Of a stretch of DNA of 64,000 bases, positions 54,213 through 63,803 are shown piece after piece. The stretch lies in contig OZ037855.1 in the NCBI GenBank assembly GCA_964035575.1, positions 248,001 to 312,000 on the forward strand, written 5' to 3'. Position 1 is the stretch's first letter, and every line of letters begins with the position of its first letter. The position numbers were made by a program, and so were the translations under genes. The stretch comes from Rhynchopus sp. YZ270_cl-10 (Eukaryota > Euglenozoa > Diplonemea > Diplonemida > Diplonemidae). Under the pieces are notes generated by a model. It did no database searches. It was not told the origin of the DNA and worked only from the letters and a program-made list of their open reading frames with translations.

Positions 54213-57062
54213 TCACAATGAATACTTCCTTGATGACGGAGAGTCGCACAGCGATCGCGCGCAGAGATCTGCATCTGGGCTGACGAGGAGCAGCTCTGAG
54301 TCGGGTAGACTCGTAACAGAGGTGACGTGGCGCATCGTACCACTGGGCACCTGCAGTGCTGCGGACATGAGCACGCCCACACCGCGAGCGTGTCTTGGGC
54401 TCATCCCTAGTACCTTGGCAGGCGACTCGCGTGCGGACGATACGCGTGTCTGGGGTGCGGACACCACACGGCATGACCCCATAGGGCTGACAGGCGGCGT
54501 CTCCTCGTCGGAGGACAGCGTCGCAATAGAGTGCACCATCGTCGCAGTCAGGCACGGTGTGTGCAGGAGAGGGTGCTCGAAGCCAGACAGCTTCCCACTG
54601 AGGTCGCGTTGGCTGACCTCCTCCTCCGGCGGCAGCGACGTCTGTGGGTTGCGCGCTGGACCGCCAAGCAGCATGTCGCACGCAACAAGGAGCAGGGGCT
54701 CCTGGATTTGGGACTCAGCCATACTAACCTGCTCGGGTTCGGGATCGGGGTCGGGGTGCTCGCCCCCCTTCGTGTGTGTGTTGTGGAACATGCCTAGCGA
54801 GCTGCCCTCAGCCGCAGCAGCAGTGAAATGCCAGCTCTGTACACGTTCGCGCCGCCGTGAGTAGTGTACGAGATAGAGCGAGGCAAACTTCGCTGCTGCC
54901 TGCACAGTGATGACCAAGAGGGCAGCACCCATCTCGGCGTAGGGGAGGTAGTGCGTGAAGGTGCTGTGGCTCTGACCCTCTTGGGTGTACGCTGTCACAG
55001 CCAAGGTGAGCGCTGCGACGGAAAGCAAGGCGTGCGTCGCAGGGTGGCAGGCGTTGTCCAAGCGTGCCGCGTACGGCTGCCTGCACACCTCTGTCGCACA
55101 CAGCACCGCAAGCACCACACTCTCCGCTATCTTCGTATGCGCACCCTCCACACCCGCAGCACGCACAGCACCACTCACAGCAAGCGCAAACCCTGCCCCA
55201 AGCTGCACCCCCACGAAGCCCACATTGCCCTCATTCAGCCTTCTCACGAGACTCCCAAACCGCATCACCCACTCATCATTCGGACACACATTCACCCACT
55301 CCCCTTCCCCTTGCAACGCCTCGAGCGACACACACTGTTCCAACGACCACGGGTCGTTCACATAGCACGCACGCCACGGAATGTCCCTTATCACCTTGAC
55401 GACAAGAAGCACCGGGCACACTGCGCACAGGAGCAAAACGACCACACCGATCACTACGTTATACGCCTCAGTCTCTGTGACAAGCAGCACCGCACCGTAC
55501 ACTACCCCGTGGAGCAGGATCTGCACGAGGTAGAGAGGCAGGGAGGGGAAGAGGACGTGCCCTTCGGGGTCCGGCGATTCACCGAGGGTGGGACAGCGTG
55601 CCCACCACACGCGCAGGACTGCGCTGATGGAAAGGAAGAACAGCATAAGGGCCACGATGACAGCAAGGTTGCCCATCACAACGCCCAGGGGCGACACACT
55701 GTCCGCATCACCGTGCAGCCACCACGTCGGGTTCAGCACCCACGGCAGCGCCGCATCCCCACTGCACTCCCGCCCCACCAACATCAACGCTACACCTGCC
55801 AACGCCAACGGCGTGTCCAGGTCAGCGACAGACAGCAGCACAACGACCTGCCCGGCCACAGCACTCCACAGCGTCAGGTCTGTACACTCCTCCTCAGTAT
55901 CCGGTGCAAGCGTAACATTGAGTGCAGCAACTGCCTTGGTGGTGGTGGTAGTGGTGGTGGTGTTGTCTTCATCCTTTGCATCAAGCCCACTGTACACAAA
56001 GATTTTAACAGCACTGCCTGCTGATGTGGTGGTGTCTTGCGCGAAGTAGATGCGCTGGGCGGAGGGGTCTGCCGCAAAGAGTGGCTGCTGTTCTGCACCT
56101 TTGAGAGCAATGTCGAACCACTTCACACCCCCACCCTGCTCAGACAGGGCGTTGTAGTACACAGCACCGTCAGGGGTGTACCTTAGGGTCAACACTGCGG
56201 ACTCTGTCACCACAATGTTGCTGATGGAGGACGCACGCAGACAGCACATCTGAAACACACCTAGAGAGCCAGGGGAGGTGCTCACAGCGCGCAACCGAAA
56301 CACACCTACACCTGGCAACACCGCAAACACCACACCACCATTGACCAGAAGACGCTGCGTTATCCCCACACTAACATAGCTGAAGGCCATTCCGGGTACG
56401 GGACGCGGTGATACCCCAGAGAGCCCTGATATCTGAGCACGCGCCACTCCCTTGGCCCCCGAGAGATAAACCGCATCACCTTCCGCAGCCACACTGGTGA
56501 TGGGGGGGACCACCCCAATGGTCCCCACCGCCTCTATACGCACCCCAGACGTGAAGGACACCTTCAGCAACACACCACCCAACAACACCCACGCATGGTT
56601 CCGCGATGACACCACCTGCATCGTATTCACACCACCCCCCGCATACATATCCCCCGCACCAACAGCAAGGGTGCTACTATTCAGTGTCACCACTGTAATC
56701 CCATCTGAATACAAACTCACCCACAGAAGCACATCAGTCACCGGAGCGGAACAGAGTGACGTCGCAATAGTCTCCCCAGAGGGGGTGGGGATTAGATTGA
56801 GTGGGTCGCTGCTGGTAACGATCTTGAGGTTGTTGCTGTTTTCTTCTATGCTGCCCAACCCCACCCGACGGACCCCTTCCGGAGAAGCCACCAACACACT
56901 GCTCTCTTCAGCTAGAATAGCAAAGGGGTGAGACAGGCCGGGTACTTCCACGACTCCCTCCAGGGTTGGGGGCGGTGGCGGAGCTGCAGACATTGCATCA
57001 AAAAAGGTGGAAAAAAAGGAGAAGAAGAAAAACGTAAGGGTAAAGCATGTCCTCCCCTTCAT
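54213..57062 (-). CDS. Receptor-like protein: beta-propeller-like ectodomain and multipass C-terminal region
   Basis: One exon, 949 residues. MKGRTCFTLTFFFFSFFSTF is a likely signal peptide. Residues about 30-400 consist of short repeated strands (FAILAEESSVLVASPEGVRRV, ITSVAAEGDAVYLSGAKGV) like NHL-type propeller blades. About seven hydrophobic spans lie between about 410 and 760 (for example LGVVMGNLAVIVALMLFFLS and VVIGVVVLLLCAVCPVLLVV). The C-terminal ~190 residues are cytosolic-looking, Ser/Pro-rich and include possible phosphorylation sites. This layout, secreted propeller-like head then a C-terminal membrane bundle, recalls large membrane proteins of free-living kinetoplastids, but no family is assigned. 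The start was chosen because a pyrimidine tract ending ATGAAG lies about 14 nt upstream; an in-frame ATG upstream (57098) is also present. Confidence 0.78.
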   Translation of the reverse strand: MKGRTCFTLTFFFFSFFSTFFDAMSAAPPPPPTLEGVVEVPGLSHPFAILAEESSVLVASPEGVRRVGLGSIEENSNNLKIVTSSDPLNLIPTPSGETIATSLCSAPVTDVLLWVSLYSDGITVVTLNSSTLAVGAGDMYAGGGVNTMQVVSSRNHAWVLLGGVLLKVSFTSGVRIEAVGTIGVVPPITSVAAEGDAVYLSGAKGVARAQISGLSGVSPRPVPGMAFSYVSVGITQRLLVNGGVVFAVLPGVGVFRLRAVSTSPGSLGVFQMCCLRASSISNIVVTESAVLTLRYTPDGAVYYNALSEQGGGVKWFDIALKGAEQQPLFAADPSAQRIYFAQDTTTSAGSAVKIFVYSGLDAKDEDNTTTTTTTTKAVAALNVTLAPDTEEECTDLTLWSAVAGQVVVLLSVADLDTPLALAGVALMLVGRECSGDAALPWVLNPTWWLHGDADSVSPLGVVMGNLAVIVALMLFFLSISAVLRVWWARCPTLGESPDPEGHVLFPSLPLYLVQILLHGVVYGAVLLVTETEAYNVVIGVVVLLLCAVCPVLLVVKVIRDIPWRACYVNDPWSLEQCVSLEALQGEGEWVNVCPNDEWVMRFGSLVRRLNEGNVGFVGVQLGAGFALAVSGAVRAAGVEGAHTKIAESVVLAVLCATEVCRQPYAARLDNACHPATHALLSVAALTLAVTAYTQEGQSHSTFTHYLPYAEMGAALLVITVQAAAKFASLYLVHYSRRRERVQSWHFTAAAAEGSSLGMFHNTHTKGGEHPDPDPEPEQVSMAESQIQEPLLLVACDMLLGGPARNPQTSLPPEEEVSQRDLSGKLSGFEHPLLHTPCLTATMVHSIATLSSDEETPPVSPMGSCRVVSAPQTRVSSARESPAKVLGMSPRHARGVGVLMSAALQVPSGTMRHVTSVTSLPDSELLLVSPDADLCARSLCDSPSSRKYSL

Positions 57063-57676
57063 TGTTTGTGTAGTTCGCTTCATTGGAAAGAAAAACAAAA
57101 GAGAATGGTATGAGGTTTAGGCCCGGAACATTGGGATTTAAAAAAATGTGTGTTGTTTTTTCTGTGGGGTGTGTGTGTGGAGGGGAGGAGAGGAGAGGAG
57201 GGGAGGGAGGAAGAAGAGAAAGAAGAAAATGCGAGGGTGGAGATCATATTGTTGTTTTTGTACTTTTGGTTGAAAAAAAAAAAAAAAAACATCGTGCAAA
57301 AAAGAAAAGAAAAAAAAGAAGAAAAAAGGCGACTCCTTTTCTCCGCTATTTTTGTTCTTTTTTTTCCTTTTTTTTTTAAATACTTTGTTTTTATTTGAGT
57401 GTACGGAATTGGGCATTTTCCATGGTACACTACCTATTTTTTTTTCCTTCCGTTTTTGTATTTTTGATACTTAATGCAAGGGATAGAGTTAGACATAGTA
57501 AATTATTTGTAATTGCTATTTTTGAGGAGGGGGAAAATATTTTTCGAGAAAGAGAATAAAGAAGAAGTTCAGAAAGTGAACTTCTTGTGTAAAGCGAACG
57601 ATAAATGGAAGCAATAAAAAAAAAAAGTTGAAAGACTAATATGCCTCACGTGTAGACACATGGTAAAAAAAAATAT
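57063..57676. other. Purine/pyrimidine-rich spacer
   Basis: GGGAGG and AAGAAG tracts (57178-57340) and T runs; a family A variant at 57634-57661 (ATATGC, loop CTCACGT). Nothing else is seen. Confidence 0.5.
57634..57661 (+). repeat. Family A hairpin, diverged stem
   Basis: GACTAATATGC, loop CTCACGT, then GTAGACACAT. The loop is conserved, but the right arm has changed and the stem is weak. Confidence 0.45.
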
Positions 57677-57899
57677 TGGGGTGATCTGGGGTCTTTTTTT
57701 TTCAGGAAAATTCACAAAAATTCACTAGCGATTGACATAAATTCACAAAAATTCACAAAAATTCACAACACCTGCACAAAACCTTCACAGTCATTCACAT
57801 AAATTCACAAAAACCTACACACCCGTGTATCACGTGTGTTTTCGCCTCGTTGTGAATTTTTGTGAACTGTCCTGAAAAAAAAGACCCCAAATCACCCCA
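57677..57899. mobile_element. 223-bp miniature inverted-repeat element with 5-bp target duplication
   Basis: TGGGGTGATCTGGGGTCTTT at the left matches the complement of the right end over about 33 bp (the right end reads GACCCCAAATCACCCCA). AATAT is immediately outside both ends (57672-57676, 57900-57904). The interior repeats AATTCACAAA many times in both orientations. Confidence 0.8.
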
Positions 57900-58489
57900 A
57901 ATATGCATGCAGGTTCCACCTTGACAAAACCTAAGAAGCCTTTGACAGGAAGCAATCCGCTTCGCCGAGGCGCAGAACAGCATGGATCTAAAAACGAATG
58001 TCCTGGATAATCACAACGATCTTTCAAACAAAAAAAAAAAGAAACGTTTTCATGCCCTCCAAAAAAAAAAAATGAAAAATAAGTTTTCAAAGAAAAACTT
58101 CGCTTCCATGGTTTGTATATAGGAGAAAAGCAAGCAAAATGCTTCCAGTGTCATACAGAAAAGAAGCGGGGGGAGAGGGAAAAGAGGGGAATAAACGAGA
58201 GTGAGAAACGTGTAAGATATTTAGGGGAACACCCGGAGAGCGTGTATTGAGTTTTTATGAACTCCGGATGTATTTTTCGAAGGGAAAAAAAAAACGAAAC
58301 GAAAGAGAAATATTAGTGAGTCTAAGGCGCGGGCTTGATCACCTAAAAGATTCAATAATTTCAACTTTGGTTCAGAAATTTCTCCTGACAAAAATAATTT
58401 TTAAAACTACATAGGGGGGCGTTTTTGGTCTTTTCTAAGAACACCCAAGGAGATTCAAAGTGAGCAAAAAAAAAAAAAACAGAGAAAAA

Positions 58490-58538
58490 TTAGATTCATA
58501 TACTTTCAGTTCACAGAATTGAAAGTATATGAATCTAA
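58490..58538. repeat. Perfect 19-bp hairpin
   Basis: TTAGATTCATATACTTTCA and its exact complement flank an 11-nt loop. No changes in 19 pairs suggests recent origin or selection. Target duplication is not evident. Confidence 0.85.
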
Positions 58539-58570
58539 GAAAAGAAGAAGAAGAAAAAAAAAAAACGAAC

Positions 58571-58596
58571 GATAAATATGCCTCGCGTGCATATCT
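58571..58596 (+). repeat. Family A hairpin, ATATGC stem
   Basis: GATAA, ATATGC, loop CTCGCGT, GCATAT, CT. The same loop as at 4698, but four of six stem pairs are different and all six still pair. It is the clearest covariation example. Confidence 0.75.
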
Positions 58597-59047
58597 AAAA
58601 AAGGAAATGACAAAATTATTTGCAAAGAGAATTGCAAACAAAATTTTGAAAGTTGCGTGGGGCCCTTTCACGAACACACACCCACAGCTTTCAAAAAAAA
58701 AAAAATCTGTGTAAAAAAAAAGGGAAGTCAAAAGGTTCCCCTCTTGAGGGTAATAACGACACGACAACAAGTCTTGTACTTTGCCGACGGCCTAGAGTAG
58801 AATAGCGGAGTAGGTAAGTGTGAGAAGGTTCTGTTTCTTTTTTTTTTGCAGCATTTCATTTTGGAACAATTTGTTTTTTTTTGGGGGGGAAACATAGTAT
58901 CTCCCCGAAGGCATCGCAGAGCAATATCCGGTGTGGCCAGGATTTGCGTTTTATCGGTGAGCTTTCTTTGAGAAAGCTCAGCCAGTTTTGTATGCTTCAC
59001 GTTTTCGTAGGAATGGAACAAAAAAGAGGGGGAAAGAAAAATCGAAA

Positions 59048-59075
59048 GACGAATATGTCTGTGCACATACATCTT
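59048..59075 (+). repeat. Family A hairpin, TATGT stem
   Basis: GACGAA, TATGT, loop CTGTGC, ACATA, CATC. Relative to the copy at 17891 one stem pair is changed on both sides. Confidence 0.6.
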
Positions 59076-59103
59076 AGAAAAGGTGGAGGGGGGGGGGCTG
59101 ACG

Positions 59104-59372
59104 ACATAGATGGAACGCCCACACGACGGTGAAGTATGTTACATTACAAGTGAAGTTACTTGTAACGTTACAAGTGGGTTACAAGTGGGTTACGTGTAAC
59201 AAAAGTTACATGTAACTCCACTTGTAACCCCACTTGTAACACCCGTTACTTCACCGTCGTGCATATGGGCACAAAAAAATATGGGCAATATGGGCGCAAA
59301 AATAGCCCATATTACCCATATCCTGTTTTTTGGGGTGCCCATATTGCTGCCCATATGGGCGTTCCATCTATG
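59104..59372. mobile_element. Nested miniature palindromic element
   Basis: The outer inverted repeat is ACATAGATGGAACGCCCA and its complement at 59355-59372. Inside it a second inverted repeat (CACGACGGTGAAGTA and complement, 59122-59263) encloses GTTACAAGTG/CACTTGTAAC palindromes, and a third is built of ATGGGCAATATGGGC. No clear target duplication was found. Confidence 0.75.
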
Positions 59373-59905
59373 TGACTAACCTCGGTATCTCGCTTAGCAG
59401 AACACAAAAAGTGACCTAGAGAAAGGGAGGCATTTGGCAAGGTGTTCGATGTAGGAAATGATGGGAATACTCTCTTAGAAGTGTACACCTTCGTATGTGA
59501 CAGTGTGAATAAAAGAATGGCACTGTAGCACACAGCTGCAGAGGGGGGAGAGGAGGGTAGCAGTAATGACTATAGAAACGCATGAAAAACATTGCGTAGG
59601 AAAGCAAAGCGAGCAAAAAATAAAAGTAAAAAATAAAATAAAATAAAAACTGAACCTCAAATATCCACTCACGTTATAGTACTCACTGATACTACATCTA
59701 TGTTTTTTTTTTCATTGATTGCAGCCAAAAAAAGGTAAAGTCGTGAGTAACAAATGAGCGGCATACATATCGGTTTCAGTTTCTAATCACATTTTCGTGT
59801 AAAGGGGTGGAAAAAAAAAAACGAGCTGCTATATTCTAAGGATGTGAGTTTCTTTGTCAATAGACTTTTGTTTGGTATGCACAGAACAAAATGACAAAAA
59901 GCTTA

Positions 59906-59939
59906 TGATGAACCTAAAGCCTCCCGTGCATAGTCACCT
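59906..59939 (+). repeat. Family A hairpin
   Basis: GATGAACCTAAAGC, loop CTCCCGT, GCATAGTCACC. The loop is conserved; the stem carries changes and pairs imperfectly. Confidence 0.6.
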
Positions 59940-60149
59940 AACTTGAGGGGGGGGAAAGAGGAATTATATTACTAACAAAACAATGGTATAAGGAAAAAGG
60001 AAAACAAAAGAGTTTTAGAGGTCACAACCAAAGAAGCAATCAAGTGAAGACAACAACTAGGGGGGTGAGGGGGGGAGGTACAAGCCTTGTCCCCAAACAG
60101 GCCTTTTGCAGATTGTGCCCCTTTTTGAGGACCAGAGCACACCGAAAAA

Positions 60150-60345
60150 AACAACAAATACAAAACCACGTTTTCTTGTTGTTCTACGTGGCGGGGTGTC
60201 CACATTACTCAAGGCGGTAGGGGACAGTTTTCCCTGTTCTTGTTTCGAGGGGACTACACAGACAGCACACATCTCCCCTCCTCTATGTGGCAGGAGAGCC
60301 TTGTTGGGGCGGCTCCCTGGCCTGACTTTGGACTCCGCGCAAACC
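60150..60345. repeat. Dispersed repeat family C, copy 2
   Basis: Matches 12536-12716 in the same orientation (GGACAGTTTTCCCTGTTCTTG, abbreviated here; CACATCTCCCC; ATGTGGCAGGAGAGCCTTG). It could fold into several stems. Confidence 0.5.
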
Positions 60346-61126
60346 TCAAACGAGGTTAACCACGGAGTAAAAAAAAAGTTTTTTTTTTTTTTGAAAAGTA
60401 AAATGAAAATGTGTGCCCTAACATCCCTGTTTTTCGTGACGCTCATCGGAGAAGGTCACCTGTCTAGGCACCAAAAAAACCTGCTGCCATGAGGTAACAG
60501 CAGTGCACCCTGCGACGCTGTTGGGATGTCTCAGGTTGGGATGTTGCTTTTTTTATTGTATTTTTGTCCCCTAAAAGGTATGAAACAAAATAATAAAAGG
60601 TGCCACTGAGATCCGGGAGACAAATGAACTATTGGCAGAGAACCTCGAAAGGTGTCTGGACCCTTGCGGGCAAACACCTTTTTCAAAAAGAGAATCAACT
60701 AGGCTCTCTAAACCTCAGGTTTGCAGTTGTCAAGATGGACAAACAGAAAAACTGAAAGACGCGCAACACCGCTTAGCAATGCACTTCGCACAAAAAGACT
60801 GGAACACTTCCACCTGACTTTGCGCGCACCACTCTCTCATCTCCGCGCTTCAGCCCCACAGGAACAAAATTGTTGCCGGGAAAATACAAAAAATATAAGT
60901 ACAATCACATCCAAAAAAAAGACGGATGAGGGTAGGTGGGTTGGGCTAACTATTTTTTGAGGAGCAATTTGATCCCCCTCACTGTTACACTATTTCCCCC
61001 CCTTGTGAGGATACTCTCACTTTCCGTTACGTTTATTATTCTGGTCCGCTTGGCTTTTTGAGAAATCCCTGGACCCAGACAAGAAACACAACGAAAAGTG
61101 GGAGTGCCCTAAAGAAAAAAATGGTT

Positions 61127-61159
61127 AAGATGAACCGAAGCAGGTGTTTAGCCATCTTC
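61127..61159 (+). repeat. Family A hairpin, outer stem kept
   Basis: AAGATG and CATCTT pair perfectly; the inner part GAAGCAGGTGTTTAGC no longer has the usual loop. Confidence 0.4.
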
Positions 61160-61552
61160 TTGAAAAAAGAGTGGTGTAGAAATATGCGAAACGCCTCAGA
61201 CGCAGGCACTGTAAAAAGAATTAGTTCATCTACTTTCTACTCAATAGAAGGTTTCAGAAATAAAATAAAAACCCTCACTGCATACACGTTGTGGGGGAGC
61301 TCTCTCCTTGATTATTCTGCAGAATCGCAGTAGGTGCGGAAGTTAAAGTTTACCAGAGAACACCACAAAAGACGCATATTTGTTGTCTCTTTGTGCGTTG
61401 TCTGTATTGATGTATACACCTGCACGCCACTGCATCGCGACCACATACAAAAGTTTTTTTTTGTTTGGTTTATAGACAACAAAAAGTCGCCAGTTTTCAA
61501 TGAGAGTTGCGCTATTTTTGCAGGGAAAGGGGGGGGGGGGGGGGGTAGGGGG

Positions 61553-62730
61553 TACGACTCCAGCCATTTTTTGCGCACGGAAAATTCATTTGGCATTATC
61601 TGGTCATCTCCAAGGCAACTGCGGGTGAAAAACACCCTCAGAGTGGGTCACAGGGGGCCTGTGGGTCGAAAAACGACCCAGAAGCCACCCCAGAATACAA
61701 AAAAATGGAAAAAAATAGTGAAAAAACGGCTTTTTTCACGTTTTGGCCACTTTGGGCAAAATAGCGATTTTTCGAGAAAAAAATCAAAAACCGGGATATT
61801 TTTTGACATCACAAAGCCTCCTTTGGCACAAATATACCCCAAAAGTGGCCTGTGAGTCCATTCCAACCTGTTTTGGACATATTTGACACTTTTGGAAGTG
61901 TTTTTTTGGTGTTTTTAGGTCAAAAAAATGCCCAAGACGTCCCCAAGACATCCCCAAGACACTTTGCACACCCCCTGTTACGGTCATATTTTTTTCGTTT
62001 TTTTGCCTGAAACCCCCAAAATACCCCTCCCGGACCCCACATAGTCCCGAATATCCATCACACACCCACTCAGAGTGAGTAGAAGCACCCCAAAAAAAAT
62101 ATTTTTTAAAGCCCTAAAATTGTGCTTCAGTTTCGGCAGCATCCATGTTGAAGTTGAAGGGCTTTAAAAAATATTTTTTTTGGGGTGCTTCTACTCACTC
62201 TGAGTGGGTGTGTGATGGATATTCGGGACTATGTGGGGTCCGGGAGGGGTATTTTGGGGGTTTCAGGCAAAAAAACGAAAAAAATATGACCGTAACAGGG
62301 GGTGTGCAAAGTGTCTTGGGGATGTCTTGGGGACGTCTTGGGCATTTTTTTGACCTAAAAACACCAAAAAAACACTTCCAAAAGTGTCAAATATGTCCAA
62401 AACAGGTTGGAATGGACTCACAGGCCACTTTTGGGGTATATTTGTGCCAAAGGAGGCTTTGTGATGTCAAAAAATATCCCGGTTTTTGATTTTTTTCTCG
62501 AAAAATCGCTATTTTGCCCAAAGTGGCCAAAACGTGAAAAAAGCCGTTTTTTCACTATTTTTTTCCATTTTTTTGTATTCTGGGGTGGCTTCTGGGTCGT
62601 TTTTCGACCCACAGGCCCCCTGTGACCCACTCTGAGGGTGTTTTTCACCCGCAGTTGCCTTGGAGATGGCCAGATAATGCCAAATGAATTTTCCGTGCGT
62701 TTGGTCCCAGCCAAAATGGCTGGAGTCGTA
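61553..62730. mobile_element. Foldback element with ~565-bp arms and 42-bp loop
   Basis: Left arm 61553-62115 and right arm 62158-62730 are near-perfect complements. Both arms end outward in TACGACTCCAGCCA. The loop is 62116-62157. The main difference is about 15 bp near the right terminus. Arms this long and identical suggest recent formation or ongoing gene conversion. Frames in the arms (about 95-115 codons) are mirrored and not protein-like. Confidence 0.85.
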
Positions 62731-62731
62731 T

Positions 62732-63713
62732 CCCCTAGGCATAGGTGCCCGCCGAGTCGTTTTTGGGCGAGTTGTCGGAACTTTACGATTTCACCTAACA
62801 ACTCGCCCAAAAACTCGGACAACTCGGCCACAACTCGCCCTATACTCGGCACAACTCGCCCTATACTCGGCACAACTCGGCCACAACTCGGCCACAACTC
62901 GCCCATTTTTACAGGCAAAAACATACAGGGATGGGAGGTGACGTTGTAAGGTTACACACATGTAACGTTGGTACAACACATAATCTCAAGAAAAACAACC
63001 AGGGCTAAGGCCAAACGCCACTCATTACATGCACCTTGTCATATGACTAGTCATAGGTGGTAACTAGGTCGTGGTGGTCCATGGGCCACCGTGCACACTC
63101 ACGGTTTTTGGTAATTGCTGGGGGGAATGGGATATACTCCGTACATGGATACCCACACAGAACACACGGTTCCCCAGACATCTGTCAGGCAATCACTGAT
63201 TCACTTCACACAGGTCGGGCAGGCGCTGCCTGCCCATCCTCTTTTCCTGTCTGCTATCGATTCCAGGTTCATAATGTTCACACGTTTAGTCAAAATGCTT
63301 TGGGCGACGACTTCCTTTGGGATACACAAAACCACACAAAGCGCACATTCACAGACCAGCTGTGAAGCGTGGGATGCACAAGATAAAACGTGATGTGGTG
63401 TACCTGTGTACCTGTGTACCTGTGTACCTGTGTACCTGTGTACCTGTGTACCTGTGTACCTGTGTACCTGTGTACCTGTGTACCTGTGTACCTGTGTACC
63501 TGTGTACCTGTGTACCTGTGTACCTGTGTACCTGTGTACCTGTGTACCTGTGTACCTGTGTACCTGTGTACCTGTGTACCTGTGTACCTGTGTTTTTGTA
63601 GCCATAAAAAATCCCAAAAAAAAAACAACTCGCCCAAAAAAAATGGGCGAGTTGTTGGCCGAATTTGGGCGAGTTGCCGAGTTGTTTTAACTCGCCGGGC
63701 ACCTATGCCTAGG
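62732..63713. mobile_element. Inverted-repeat element bounded by CCCCTAGGCATAGGTGCCCG
   Basis: The 20-bp terminus at 62732 is repeated inverted at 63694-63713. GGCGAGTT/AACTCG palindromes lie just inside both ends and are tandemly repeated at 62800-62905 and 63627-63690. The interior holds the decamer array (63398-63592) and, at 63082-63106, GGGCCACCGTG, six bases, CACGG, echoing the centre of the 5.6-kb palindrome. It abuts the foldback element. Confidence 0.7.
63398..63592. repeat. GTGTACCTGT 10-bp tandem array, about 19 units
   Basis: Perfect decamer repeat identical in unit to 29438-29570 but embedded in a different element. All reading frames are open because the unit has no stop codon; apparent proteins such as VYLCTCVP are not genes. 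Confidence 0.95.
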
Positions 63714-63771
63714 GGGGGGGGGAGTAAAAAAAAATTTCTCCATTCACCCCATACACAAGAGAAACGTTGAT

Positions 63772-63803
63772 AAGATGAGACTAAGCCTCCCCTGCTGAGT
63801 CAC
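63772..63803 (+). repeat. Family A hairpin
   Basis: AAGATGAGA, CTAAGC, loop CTCCCCT, GCTGAG, TCAC. One stem position is changed. Sequence after it to 64000 is A-rich with one further hairpin-like remnant (about 63870-63900). Confidence 0.55.

Larger units (their letters stand above)
57905..59103. other. Spacer with short perfect hairpins
   Basis: AT-rich. It holds the 19-bp hairpin at 58490-58538, family A copies at 58571-58596 and 59048-59075, and a 10-bp hairpin (TGAGCTTTCT/AGAAAGCTCA) at about 58959-58981. No gene is recognised. Confidence 0.5.
59373..61552. other. Spacer with repeat C copy 2 and family A hairpins
   Basis: Holds family A hairpins at 59906-59939 and 61127-61159, and repeat family C (60150-60345). 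A plus-strand frame at 60632-60817 is open for 61 codons but is not recognised. The right end is a G run (61530-61545). Confidence 0.5.

Noticed and set aside
61784-62489. Mirrored ~95-115-codon frames in the foldback arms
   Set aside because: Identical because the arms are complementary; no domain or codon signal.
63398-63592. CRISPR-like or protein-coding look of the decamer arrays
   Set aside because: Units are contiguous 10-mers without spacers, and open frames follow from the unit containing no stop.
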